From contig JAVCCM010000132.1 in assembly GCA_030765455.1 (NCBI GenBank), forward strand, positions 1-48,919: DNA of 48,919 bases, written 5' to 3'. Below the pieces are notes generated by a model. The model did no database searches and had not been told where the DNA came from. It worked only from the letters and a program-made list of their open reading frames with translations. The DNA comes from Candidatus Electryonea clarkiae (GTDB lineage Bacteria; Electryoneota; Electryoneia; Electryoneales; Electryoneaceae). Within the stretch, counting starts at the first letter, position 1; the number at the start of each line of letters is the position of its first letter. Position numbers and translations under genes: made by a program. Below are positions 31,730 to 41,078 of this stretch, in pieces.

Positions 31730-34700
31730 TTAACCCCTGATACTGATATTTACGTTTATTCCAAATTCCTGGTAGGTAGTTGTAAATGTAGAACTTTTTG
31801 TCTCACCGTATTTATATCGAATACCGCCGGTTACAGTTTTTGAGAACGTATAATTGATATTTGGAGTCGCCGACCAACTCGATTGTTCCTGCGTTTGTTC
31901 AAATTTGAAACCTTCTTGTTGTTTTTCACTCCTTGAATTTGACTGGTCATAACCAAGCGAAAAAGTAGTTTCGTTATTGAACCGTCTCCCTTTAAAGGGC
32001 CAGATGGGTAGTGGGACACGAAAACCAGTCTTCCTGGTATAACTTGCATTCAGGGTAATGGATCTGCTTGTATCCCGGGATTTCGAGCCGTTCTTTGGGT
32101 CTTCAGAGACCCGCTCGCTTTGATTATAGCCAATAGTTGTTGATATCCTATATTTCCAGGTGATGTTCAATTTTCCAAGAGGATTGAATGATTTCTCATA
32201 TTGACGGCGATTGATCTCCCTGACTTTTTTAGCCGCAACAGTATCCGAGATAGTAACGATCCGCTCTATCCAGTCCTCGCTGAATGTGCCTGAGTAAGAA
32301 TGATCAAATGAAATAGATTGTGCGATTTTTGATAACGGTCCTAACTGTTCTATCCCGCCCCAGCGAAGACTCCAGTTTGGCACATCGAATTTCTTCAGGC
32401 TGACTTCATCATCTTTATAAGTATAAAAACCGCTTTTTGTAACTCCTCCGGTAACTTGCTGGCTGGTAGATCGCTGCATACGTACTGTATAGTTCAGTCC
32501 GGAGGTAATCCGGGTAGTCCAGTCAACTCCACTTCCGAACCTGTAATCGTCAGTACGTTGACTGCCAGGAACTGAAGTAAAACCTGGTATGGTTTTGAGT
32601 CCAGGGTCACCGGTCAAGCCAAGCTGGTAATTAAGATTCGCGGTTCCATCCTCTACTGTTGGATTGCTGAAGTTCAGAGATTGAGAGTAGTTAACAGTTG
32701 GATCCTGAATCTTGCGCCCTGCCCAGAGTAGCCCTTTTAATGGATTAATTCTGATCGGTGGCGGTTTAGGCTTGTCATCTCTTTTCCGTTGATTGCTCGT
32801 GCTGTCTTGTTCAAACGCTGACTCTTCCTCCCTGCCGAAACCTCCTGCATCAGGTGCACGGAAATCATCATAGTCTTCAAAACCGGATCTCTCGGATTCC
32901 CTTCTATTGTTTGATCCCCTCGACTCTTTCTTCCCACCTGATTTATCAGCAGGTAAAATTTGACGCAATTTAAATGTGAAGTTTGCTCCAAGGGAATTAG
33001 AAGAGCTTACTGATCTTCCACTATATGAGTAGTTTTTCCAGCTCCAGTTGTATGTAGTTGAGTAGTTAAATCTTGTCCCAATCCAACTGAAAACATCAGG
33101 ATTATAATTACCTGAAACTCTTTGTGTTTTTTGAACATCTACAAATGGTAGTTTCCAGGCTTCCCAGAACTTATCCTTGTATCTCGGATCATCCGAACCG
33201 ATCCTCTCCCAGGGACGCTTGAAATTGTCAGCCCATGAATAAATATCAAGCTGTCTGAAAGTATATTCTACGATGGATGAAATTGGTTCATTTTCAGCAA
33301 GTCTCATTTCAATTTCATTGGCGAGAATTCCAGCTTCTTCAAAACCAACACTCTCTAATATTTCCAGTCGCAATAAAGTTGAATCGATGATAACAGTATT
33401 GGCTGTACCAGGAGCGAAGTAAACATTCTTCAGCGAAAATCCTGCTGAATCAGAGCTATTGGGCTCTGGTTGATCACTATAGAAAACCAATTGCCTCGTA
33501 GAGTCTTCCCGAAGGAATTTACTACTGACGTTGAAACTGTAATCGGCATTCAGTGCCTGGAATGGACGGACCCCGGTGTTGAAACCTCTTGTCAGGTTCA
33601 GATTGTAGGATGGAATTTCTTTGCCATTTCGGTATTTCTCACTTCCTCTTGATTCGTTTCCATCGATATTACCTGATAATCTCGATGGTAAATAATTGAA
33701 TCTGGCATCCGAATATTTTTTCAGGAACGGAACCGGCTCGAGCCAGGACAGGATGCGCAGGTCGGACGATTCAAAGGGAATGGAATAACCCAATTTAGCT
33801 GAATTAGAAAATGTCTTCTTATACTGGAAGTTCAAATTTGAAGAATATGACTGATTATGGCTATAAGAAGGAGACAATTGGTCAACAGTATATCTTAACA
33901 GGAAATTCGGGCTCGGTTTATTCTTACTGAAGCCTAACCTCCATGTATATTGTTGATCGGTCTGGAACAGGGTATCTATTTCCCATTTCGACAAATCCTG
34001 TTTTGGAATATTATTTATAGTATCCATTACAACCGCACCGGTCGAATCAAGCAGGTATCTGTCAGCAAGATGGTCCCTTTTCATCATGAACCTGCCGAAT
34101 TGATCCCAGATATTGAGTGAACCTTCCTTCGCGATTCCCTCAGTCCTGATATCGCCATTACTTGTTGTATATTTTGGAATTCCAAGGCTGTTTTTGACAG
34201 ATCCGCTTAGCGGTATTGATATTCCTAATTTTGGATCAAGTACTTTATCCAGCTTGATTGAAGCGTTCAGGTTTGCACTCAATTCACTTTTGTTGGACCC
34301 TACACGTTTATCCACCTGGTGAAAATCTGCATCACGCTGGTTCATATCAAGCCGCACATCTAACAAATCAGCGAACTTTGCCGAGGCGCTGGTTCGAAGC
34401 GCCATCCCAATCTCTTTGCGAATACCTGATAATCTTAATTCATCGACCCAGATTTCTACATTATCTTCTTCACGTATCGGCGCTCCAAAATTGCGTAATC
34501 CGATTGCGTAAGCATCAATTTTTCCAACTGACGGATTGCCGACAACTTTGAGGACGTCACCATTGGGTAGAACTTCATAAGCGGTATTGGAGGAATCAAG
34601 CTCAGCAATTCTTTTCAGGTTATTCAAGCGGTCTAAATCAATGGTTATCTCATTTCCACTCCAGCCTGGTTGTAAACGTTGGGAATATTCATAATATCCA

Positions 34701-37700
34701 AGCTTGTTGCCACTGAATCCTGAGCCAAAACGAAGAAACATCTCCAGGTTTTTTCCTTGAAGTGATTGTGGAAAACGTCCTCCCCCGTTCACAAACATCT
34801 TCAATATTTTATACTCTCTCAGGTTCTGTGAACGGTAAAGGGTTTTTATTACCTGCCCCTCCTGTGCAGAGGGAAGTTCCAGGACTTTAATAACCAGGGA
34901 TTGCTCTTTGCTACGGATATCGGTAATCGGATCTATATCTCCTGCAACACCCGGCGGGCTTATATAGTCTTCCGGATTATCATGAGTATTAATCGTTGTT
35001 GTCGTCAAATAAATTGATGAATCAATTTTTGTGACGGGATTAATTACCGGATCTTCAAGCCATTCATTACCGGTTAACTCAAACTGGGCAATCTGGATAG
35101 CGGATTTACCTGTATGCCCACCGAGCCAGATTCGTATAAATTTAATCTCGGTCAGGTCAGCAGTACCAACTGTCATTAACGTATCTTCAAGGGGAATCCT
35201 AATCAGACGCCAGCCTTTTTCATTTTCCTGCCCCCCGACAATATATTTTAATGAATCATCAGGATTACTCAACCGGAAACGGTAGCGGAAGAAATGGTTG
35301 GGCCTTGTCAATTGATTGTCACGATCAAGATCCTCCGAATCCGGATATCGGCCTTTTTCAGCAGTCTCATTGTCTTCAGAACCGTTCACCTGATCATAAT
35401 CACCTCTTTCCCAGTTGTAATTATCAGATGAAAATGGTTCACCCCCAACACTTGGATCACCCTCGTTATGTACTCCATCATTATTAAGATCCCACCAGTC
35501 ATACTCATGACTGGAATAATTGTAATCATCTGCCAGGAAATCCCAGGGAGGATCAGCTCCATCAATACCATCCAAACCGGTATCTTCACCGTCATCCAGC
35601 ACCAGGTTACCAACAAGCTGTCCGGGAATCGGTTCATCTTCGGTGTCAAGTAGCTGATTCGGAATGACGTCTTCGCTGATTGCGCCTATATCAATAAATA
35701 TTGCCGCGTCATGCCCGCGTGCTGTCCATTTCGCCCATATTTCGATAAATTTGGTCTCTGTCTGATTATGGTAACCCGCTGACAATCCCCTCATAACTCC
35801 GTTCCAGGTGGATTCCGGTTCATAACCAGTGCCAGTTCTGCGATAATTGTTAACGGTGGGATCATAATCCAGGGTCAATACATGGACACTATTTGCGACT
35901 TTGCTGTTTACTTCACGTTGGGGCCAGATATCTTTTATGGGAATCTGGTTTCTCGGATTATACCAGAATAGCCTACCCCTGATGTCATAAGGATTTAATG
36001 AACCAAATTCCGAAGGTAGTGTTTTCGGGAAACTTGCAGGAAACCATCCTGTGAGCATTACACCCATTGGAGTCGCCCGCTTCGCCGCTTCGAAATCATC
36101 AATATATGCTACACCTTCCGGGTCTCCGGTGGCATTATTATTCAGGCTATTTGGATTTGGGAATACTTGAGCGATCTCGCCCTCAAAACTCAGTTCACTT
36201 GGTTCATCAGTGTCAATGAGAGGCAATGCATCGACCATTGACGTCATTATATAAGGACGAAATTTAATACGTGCATTAATATCCCAGATCAGGTTGCGGA
36301 GTGGTTCATTCCCGACTTTTACCCGTTTATCAATAGGTTTTTCATTAAAATAAAGGAAAGTTCCACCAAGGAAGCTATCTTCCCATAGCGCGTATTCAAG
36401 CCGGATGCCTATCATAGTGCGGCGGTCAAGCTGGAAAATTTCACCGGATTCGTAGCTTATCTCCACATTTGCACCGGCGGCGAAAGCATCCTCATTCAAT
36501 ATTGTCAGCGTTCCCGACAGGTAGTCGATCGTGTAGTCAGTCCCACGGCGCTGTTTTGCTCCGTTGATAATAACTTCTTCAGATTCCTCGAGAATATTAA
36601 AACCAAGATTGAAAGTTGAAGACACGTTCGAATATTCCGCTTCAAAACGAAAGAAACTTTCCAGAGTACCTACCGTATGCAACTGGTTGTATAACTTTGG
36701 ATTTACAAGTGTATCAAGCTCGGAGCTTTTCAATGCTTCATTTACTTTATAGCCTTGTGGATCAAATGGACGTAAATCCGGAAATGCTATTTCACCGAAC
36801 GCGAGGTTTACAAATGTTTCGTCTATTTTCGAATCCGGATTGGCTGAACCGCCTTCCCCTCTTTGATCTACTCCAAAAATCTGCAGCCAGGAAGCTCCTT
36901 CGTGTGTTTCCAGACCACCGGTTTCGTTCCGGAAAATTCTAAATGTAAAATCATCGGGACGCAGCCCGGTAGTTCCGACCCAGTAAACATGACGCCAGGA
37001 AAGATTCCAGGTAGGATCGCTGGGTTTCTGAGATTCCTGCTTGATCAGCTTTAATACTTTGAATCCACTTGTATTTCCCAATGTCCCCCACTCCGTTTTA
37101 CCTGAAGCTTCACCGGGTATGGGGCGTGAAAGACGGTATGCAACGGCTATCACATGATTTGTTGATGCTTGAAAATTAAGACGAATATACCCCAGGTTTT
37201 TGTCATACACGTAATCCTGATCAGCAACCAGCAATTCAAATAACTTACCGGCGGAGCCTCGGTCAGACTGACGGGCACTGTCCGATTTCAGTGCGATTAC
37301 AGTTGCTTCAATGTCAGAAGGATCAGAGTAATACTGAGCGCTGTCATACATCGCAAAACCATCGTAATAGGAATCATTCTCCCCGCCAACCAGTTCTTTG
37401 CTTCGAAAAACTTCTAACTCAATAACTTCGACCTCTGCGGCAATGCGGTAGAAATCTGAGTTGAAGTTTGAATAACTATCCCTGAAGGACTCGTCGATAA
37501 AGAAGTACTGGTCCTTAATAAAGTCTTTGTCTTCAAATTTATAAGTTTGCTTTTCTGACCCACCCTCTAACGTTTTCTTATTTTTCTCACCTTTCTGGAG
37601 GGACATAATGCTTGTTACTTCAAGCGGTCCGACCTTAGAAACAGTTTTGAACCCGAACAATCCCTTGTTATGAGTTGATAATGTAGCGAGTTGAGTCCCC

Positions 37701-38491
37701 GGGAGAGATAAGTTGACATTTCCTGCTTCTATGGATTGAATGATCTCGTCTTCTTCGCCGATATAGGTCAATTTCACTGCATTCTCGAAATCGAACATAC
37801 GTTCCGAATCCTGATCGATCTCTACGGAAACCTTGTCGCCGACTTTCCCGGTGATATGGAACTGCTGAGTCTGATCTATCTTGAAGTTGGTTTGTGTCTG
37901 GTCGGTTCTGGCATATACCTGTTGATCAGATTTCTCACGCCTCAGTCCTCCGTCAATAGTAATTCGACCTGAAACCCGCAATCCGACCCTGTCACCACCG
38001 AAAATTCTTCGAAATGTTTTGCTCTTGATCTTGAATGGTACCTGGATTTCCAATGCGCCGCCGCCTCGTGAATCACGAGGCGTGTATATTGTTTTGTAGA
38101 ATTTTTCTCTCAGCTTTTCTTTTCGTTGGCGCTTGAGGCGGTATGCGCGATATTGTTCCGGTGTAAATACTTTTGGTAAACCATACTCCTCACCGAATAA
38201 ATATCTTGTTGCGATATAATATCCCTTGGCAGAGTCGTACTCAGTCTCCACTGTAAAAAGCATGCCTTCATGGGAAAATACTGCGAGTGAATCAAATGAG
38301 TATCCCTGGATCGGTTTAGGAGCACGTAAATCTGCTTCAGGGTCAAAGTCGCCGGGTATCGGTGGGGTTATGTCATATCCGGTTTGAGAGAGGACTTCCG
38401 TTGGATTGATTATCACCCAAAGCAAGAGAAGTAGTAAAATAGACGCAAAATTCCCTTTACGCCCTTTTGATCGCGTATGGTAAGCCCTCAT
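31730..38491 (-). CDS. sprA: SprA/Sov, outer-membrane translocon of the type IX secretion system
   Basis: The 2253-residue protein is close to the usual 2300-2500 for SprA, the giant 36-strand outer-membrane barrel that exports T9SS cargo. A signal peptide (ILLLLLLWVIINPTEVLSQ) precedes the N-terminal region. Features typical of the family include QVPFKIKSKTFRRIFGGDRVGLRVSG, VGDKVSVEIDQDSE, YLSGTLTILNEDAF, FEGEIAQVFPNP, VAYIDDFEAAKRATPMG and an abundance of alternating beta-strand sequence to the end. A low-complexity Arg/Lys/Glu/Asp/Ser stretch occurs near residues 1845-1920 (encoded around 32740-32960). GGAG is 12 bases before ATG 38491. Other T9SS genes are not in the window. Confidence 0.95.
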   Translation of the reverse strand: MRAYHTRSKGRKGNFASILLLLLLWVIINPTEVLSQTGYDITPPIPGDFDPEADLRAPKPIQGYSFDSLAVFSHEGMLFTVETEYDSAKGYYIATRYLFGEEYGLPKVFTPEQYRAYRLKRQRKEKLREKFYKTIYTPRDSRGGGALEIQVPFKIKSKTFRRIFGGDRVGLRVSGRITIDGGLRREKSDQQVYARTDQTQTNFKIDQTQQFHITGKVGDKVSVEIDQDSERMFDFENAVKLTYIGEEDEIIQSIEAGNVNLSLPGTQLATLSTHNKGLFGFKTVSKVGPLEVTSIMSLQKGEKNKKTLEGGSEKQTYKFEDKDFIKDQYFFIDESFRDSYSNFNSDFYRIAAEVEVIELEVFRSKELVGGENDSYYDGFAMYDSAQYYSDPSDIEATVIALKSDSARQSDRGSAGKLFELLVADQDYVYDKNLGYIRLNFQASTNHVIAVAYRLSRPIPGEASGKTEWGTLGNTSGFKVLKLIKQESQKPSDPTWNLSWRHVYWVGTTGLRPDDFTFRIFRNETGGLETHEGASWLQIFGVDQRGEGGSANPDSKIDETFVNLAFGEIAFPDLRPFDPQGYKVNEALKSSELDTLVNPKLYNQLHTVGTLESFFRFEAEYSNVSSTFNLGFNILEESEEVIINGAKQRRGTDYTIDYLSGTLTILNEDAFAAGANVEISYESGEIFQLDRRTMIGIRLEYALWEDSFLGGTFLYFNEKPIDKRVKVGNEPLRNLIWDINARIKFRPYIMTSMVDALPLIDTDEPSELSFEGEIAQVFPNPNSLNNNATGDPEGVAYIDDFEAAKRATPMGVMLTGWFPASFPKTLPSEFGSLNPYDIRGRLFWYNPRNQIPIKDIWPQREVNSKVANSVHVLTLDYDPTVNNYRRTGTGYEPESTWNGVMRGLSAGYHNQTETKFIEIWAKWTARGHDAAIFIDIGAISEDVIPNQLLDTEDEPIPGQLVGNLVLDDGEDTGLDGIDGADPPWDFLADDYNYSSHEYDWWDLNNDGVHNEGDPSVGGEPFSSDNYNWERGDYDQVNGSEDNETAEKGRYPDSEDLDRDNQLTRPNHFFRYRFRLSNPDDSLKYIVGGQENEKGWRLIRIPLEDTLMTVGTADLTEIKFIRIWLGGHTGKSAIQIAQFELTGNEWLEDPVINPVTKIDSSIYLTTTTINTHDNPEDYISPPGVAGDIDPITDIRSKEQSLVIKVLELPSAQEGQVIKTLYRSQNLREYKILKMFVNGGGRFPQSLQGKNLEMFLRFGSGFSGNKLGYYEYSQRLQPGWSGNEITIDLDRLNNLKRIAELDSSNTAYEVLPNGDVLKVVGNPSVGKIDAYAIGLRNFGAPIREEDNVEIWVDELRLSGIRKEIGMALRTSASAKFADLLDVRLDMNQRDADFHQVDKRVGSNKSELSANLNASIKLDKVLDPKLGISIPLSGSVKNSLGIPKYTTSNGDIRTEGIAKEGSLNIWDQFGRFMMKRDHLADRYLLDSTGAVVMDTINNIPKQDLSKWEIDTLFQTDQQYTWRLGFSKNKPSPNFLLRYTVDQLSPSYSHNQSYSSNLNFQYKKTFSNSAKLGYSIPFESSDLRILSWLEPVPFLKKYSDARFNYLPSRLSGNIDGNESRGSEKYRNGKEIPSYNLNLTRGFNTGVRPFQALNADYSFNVSSKFLREDSTRQLVFYSDQPEPNSSDSAGFSLKNVYFAPGTANTVIIDSTLLRLEILESVGFEEAGILANEIEMRLAENEPISSIVEYTFRQLDIYSWADNFKRPWERIGSDDPRYKDKFWEAWKLPFVDVQKTQRVSGNYNPDVFSWIGTRFNYSTTYNWSWKNYSYSGRSVSSSNSLGANFTFKLRQILPADKSGGKKESRGSNNRRESERSGFEDYDDFRAPDAGGFGREEESAFEQDSTSNQRKRDDKPKPPPIRINPLKGLLWAGRKIQDPTVNYSQSLNFSNPTVEDGTANLNYQLGLTGDPGLKTIPGFTSVPGSQRTDDYRFGSGVDWTTRITSGLNYTVRMQRSTSQQVTGGVTKSGFYTYKDDEVSLKKFDVPNWSLRWGGIEQLGPLSKIAQSISFDHSYSGTFSEDWIERIVTISDTVAAKKVREINRRQYEKSFNPLGKLNITWKYRISTTIGYNQSERVSEDPKNGSKSRDTSRSITLNASYTRKTGFRVPLPIWPFKGRRFNNETTFSLGYDQSNSRSEKQQEGFKFEQTQEQSSWSATPNINYTFSKTVTGGIRYKYGETKSSTFTTTYQEFGINVNISIRG

Positions 38492-38619
38492 CAGGACTGA
38501 ATTACTCCATGATTAAATTACCGATTAAAATGCGATCAAATTTCCTGTTGCCGCCTCCATCTTTTGTGAAATGCGAGTTATTATTATTAAAATATTCAGA
38601 TTCTCTTCAGTTCGGAATT

Positions 38620-40176
38620 TTATCTTTTGCGAATTCTTTTTCGGGTCCTGATTACCGATCTTGCTGCAGAAGACTCCGAATCTTCTGCCGCTTCAGTGTC
38701 GATATCTTTGGGTTCTGATGAAGAATCCGGCTCCGCAGATGCTTCCTTCTTGCCTGCTACTTCTAACTCAATGACATCGTCCGATATTTTAACTGCTGTG
38801 CTCTCAAGAGCATTCGTTTTATCATCTGTAGATTTCTTACTTTCTGCCGGTTCATCTACGGATCGAGCAGCTTCATCACCGGAAAATACAAATTCAGCGG
38901 TCTCTCCCAGCTCCTTGGTATCTTTCACTGGTTCAGCAGTTTTTGAGGTCACTGCTGCACCCGGCTTCATATCTTTTTCCGCCGAGGCAACTTTTTTATC
39001 AACGGGAGCTGGAGCTTCTTTCGTTTTAGCAGCAGCCTTGGCAGGAGTCTTTTTTGCCTTCTTTACCTCGATCTTTTTACTTTTCTCTGGTTTAACAGAT
39101 GCATCTTTAGATGACACAACTTTCTTTACAGGTTTTGTTGTGCTTGCTTTCGTTGCTTTTGATGCGGAAGTTTTCTTCTCCTCCGGAAGTTTATCATCTG
39201 TTTTCTTTGAAGATGAAACCCGCGTTCTTGAGACTAGTGACGAACTTTTTGTGTTTTTCACACTTTTTTTGACAGCTTTAGTGCCACCTGCAATTTTGTC
39301 CGTAACCGGTGAAGTATGCAATTTTGCCTCACGGTTCACCAGGAGACTGCTGTTTTGAGACGTTAGCGGTGAAGCGCTGTAGCCTTTCGCCTTGTCAGAT
39401 ATATCTGGCGTTGAGTAAGAGCCAAAGCCGGTAATAATCGGTGTTCCGCCGCTTCTTGGATCTTTTATTAATCCAATCAAATGGTGCCTGGCTGTATCCT
39501 CCAGCAAAAGAGAAAAAGATGAATAGCCATATTGAGATTCATTGAACGATGGTCGTTTCCTGCGAACGGAATCTTTGACCAGGCTGCCCCAGAGTACATC
39601 TTTGTTTTCACGCATCAGTGCTGCCACTGCATCGAGTATAAGGGTAAAAGCATCATTTTGATTCTTGGTTAATCCGGGTGGTACCGGTGGCCTGGCTACC
39701 TCAGCATTGAATAGCTCTTCATAAAATATAAATTCATCGCAATTATCGGCGAGAAGATGGCTTGTTGAGGCTCTTAGACCAAACCCGATTACCTTTTTAT
39801 CGTTCTCTTTCAATTTGGATACCAGTGGTGAGAAATCACTGTCACCTGATCCAATTACAAAAGTGTCGATATGTTCCTTTGTGTAACAAAGATCGAGGGC
39901 ATCAACCACCAGTCGGATATCTGCCGAATTCTTTCCGATATTTCTGCGCATCGGTATATCAACCAGTTCAATGCCCGCTTCATGCATGGACTGCTTGCTT
40001 TCAAAAAAATGACTCCAGTCAGCATAAGCGCGTTTATAAATTATACGCCCCTTTTCAAGCATGCGTTCCAGAATTATTCTCGCGTCAAATCGTTGTTGTC
40101 CAGCTTCACGTAAGCCGATAGCTATATTGTCATAGTCGATAAAAAGTGCTATTTTTCGTTCTGAATCTTTAAACAT
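38620..40176 (-). CDS. NYN-domain putative RNase with LOTUS/OST-HTH domain and Lys/Ala-rich tail
   Basis: The 518-residue protein has a LabA/PIN-like NYN nuclease domain in residues 8-165, with the expected acidic residues in ALFIDYDNIAIG, KNSADIRLVVDALDL and VIGSGDSDFSPLV. About residues 185-265 fit an OST-HTH (LOTUS) RNA-binding domain (LTKNQNDAFTLILDAVAALM and on). The rest is low complexity: Lys/Ala/Ser/Pro-rich (about 295-420), then acidic, ending RTRKRIRKR. AGAGG lies five bases before ATG 40176; the start at 40236 is not supported. Family knowledge suggests metal-dependent RNase activity; the target is unknown. Confidence 0.88.
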   Translation of the reverse strand: MFKDSERKIALFIDYDNIAIGLREAGQQRFDARIILERMLEKGRIIYKRAYADWSHFFESKQSMHEAGIELVDIPMRRNIGKNSADIRLVVDALDLCYTKEHIDTFVIGSGDSDFSPLVSKLKENDKKVIGFGLRASTSHLLADNCDEFIFYEELFNAEVARPPVPPGLTKNQNDAFTLILDAVAALMRENKDVLWGSLVKDSVRRKRPSFNESQYGYSSFSLLLEDTARHHLIGLIKDPRSGGTPIITGFGSYSTPDISDKAKGYSASPLTSQNSSLLVNREAKLHTSPVTDKIAGGTKAVKKSVKNTKSSSLVSRTRVSSSKKTDDKLPEEKKTSASKATKASTTKPVKKVVSSKDASVKPEKSKKIEVKKAKKTPAKAAAKTKEAPAPVDKKVASAEKDMKPGAAVTSKTAEPVKDTKELGETAEFVFSGDEAARSVDEPAESKKSTDDKTNALESTAVKISDDVIELEVAGKKEASAEPDSSSEPKDIDTEAAEDSESSAARSVIRTRKRIRKR

Positions 40177-40259
40177 ATATGCCTCTTTGGGAAAATCTTC
40201 CTCTAAATTGCATTTGATTAAGTATAAAATATACAAACTTTAAATTTACATTTATTACA

Positions 40260-40278
40260 TGTTCCGGTCAACGGAACA
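40260..40278. promoter_or_regulatory. Palindrome in divergent promoter region
   Basis: TGTTCCG and CGGAACA, perfect seven-base arms with a five-base centre, lie between the divergent NYN and carbonic anhydrase genes. A second, weaker symmetry (ACCTGTC and GATAGGT) is at about 40303-40320. A transcription-factor operator is plausible; no matching regulator is identified. Confidence 0.35.
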
Positions 40279-40382
40279 ATTAATGGCCTGGAGGCGAAGG
40301 TACCTGTCGAAAGATAGGTGTTTTCATTATCAGAACCCTATACTTACATTTAAAAAAACATTCATGAAACGAGGTCTTCCAG

Positions 40383-40973
40383 ATGACACCCGATGATGCA
40401 CTTGAGCTGCTTATTGCAGGAAACAAACGATTTGTAGAAGGTAAGTTAAGTCTCAGCCAGAAAATTGCAGATCAGAGGAACGAGGTTGTAGTTCATGGCC
40501 AACATCCATTCGCCTCAATCCTATGCTGTTCAGATTCACGGGTTCCACCTGAATTGATCTTCGATCAGGGGCTTGGAAAGTTATTTGTTGTCAGGGTCGC
40601 AGGTAACATTTCCGGTCCAAGCGAAATCGGCTCGCTTGAATTCGCCGTCGATCATCTGGAAACCCCATTGGTAGTTGTTCTGGGTCATACAAAATGCGGA
40701 GCGGTAACGGCTGCATGGTCAGATGAAAAAGCACCTGAGCGTGTTGGATACATTATTAATACGATTAAACCGCTTGTGGATAAAGATAAAGTCCTTTCGT
40801 CTGAATCAGAGCGAGAAGAGGCAATCCTTCAAACTGTTAAAGAAAATGTTCTCAAGAGTATAGACGTATTAATAAATTCGAGTACGCCAATAAAAGAACA
40901 AAGTGATTCAGGCAAATTAAAAGTAATCGGAGCAGTGTATAATCTCGCATCAGGATTAGTTGAGTTGATGTGA
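40383..40973 (+). CDS. Beta-class carbonic anhydrase
   Basis: The 196-residue enzyme interconverts CO2 and bicarbonate in the cytoplasm. Zinc ligands are Cys49, His102 and Cys105 (CCSDSR and GHTKCG), and the Asp51-Arg53 dyad is intact. RVAGN and SLEFAVDHL are also typical of the family. The length is that of the short bacterial class. ATG 40383 is preceded by ACGAGG. It is divergent from the NYN gene and convergent with the subtilase gene, from which it is separated by a REP-like doublet. Confidence 0.95.
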   Translation: MTPDDALELLIAGNKRFVEGKLSLSQKIADQRNEVVVHGQHPFASILCCSDSRVPPELIFDQGLGKLFVVRVAGNISGPSEIGSLEFAVDHLETPLVVVLGHTKCGAVTAAWSDEKAPERVGYIINTIKPLVDKDKVLSSESEREEAILQTVKENVLKSIDVLINSSTPIKEQSDSGKLKVIGAVYNLASGLVELM

Positions 40974-40980
40974 ACGCGGG

Positions 40981-41078
40981 TAGCCCGGACGGCTCGCGTC
41001 CGGGAAAGCTGAATATTATACTAACACACAATAAAGCATCGCAATAATTTATCCCCGGACGCAAGCCGTCCGGGCTAC
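40981..41078. repeat. REP-like inverted doublet between convergent genes
   Basis: The left copy is 40981-41005 on the plus strand (hairpin CCCGGAC 40984-40990 / GTCCGGG 40998-41004). The right copy is 41053-41078 on the minus strand (41054-41060 / 41068-41074). Read in their own directions the arms are GTAGCCCGGACGGCTTGC (right) and the same with CTCGC (left), one mismatch in about 24. They face inward over a 47-base spacer. The right arm reaches into the stop codon of the subtilase gene (41075-41077). The pair may serve both genes as a terminator and resembles REPIN elements. Confidence 0.8.

Noticed and set aside
38627..39358. A 243-codon plus-strand open frame rich in Ser, Ala and Phe
   Set aside because: It is the reverse of the Lys/Ala/Glu-rich tail of the NYN protein, whose codon bias creates long antisense frames.
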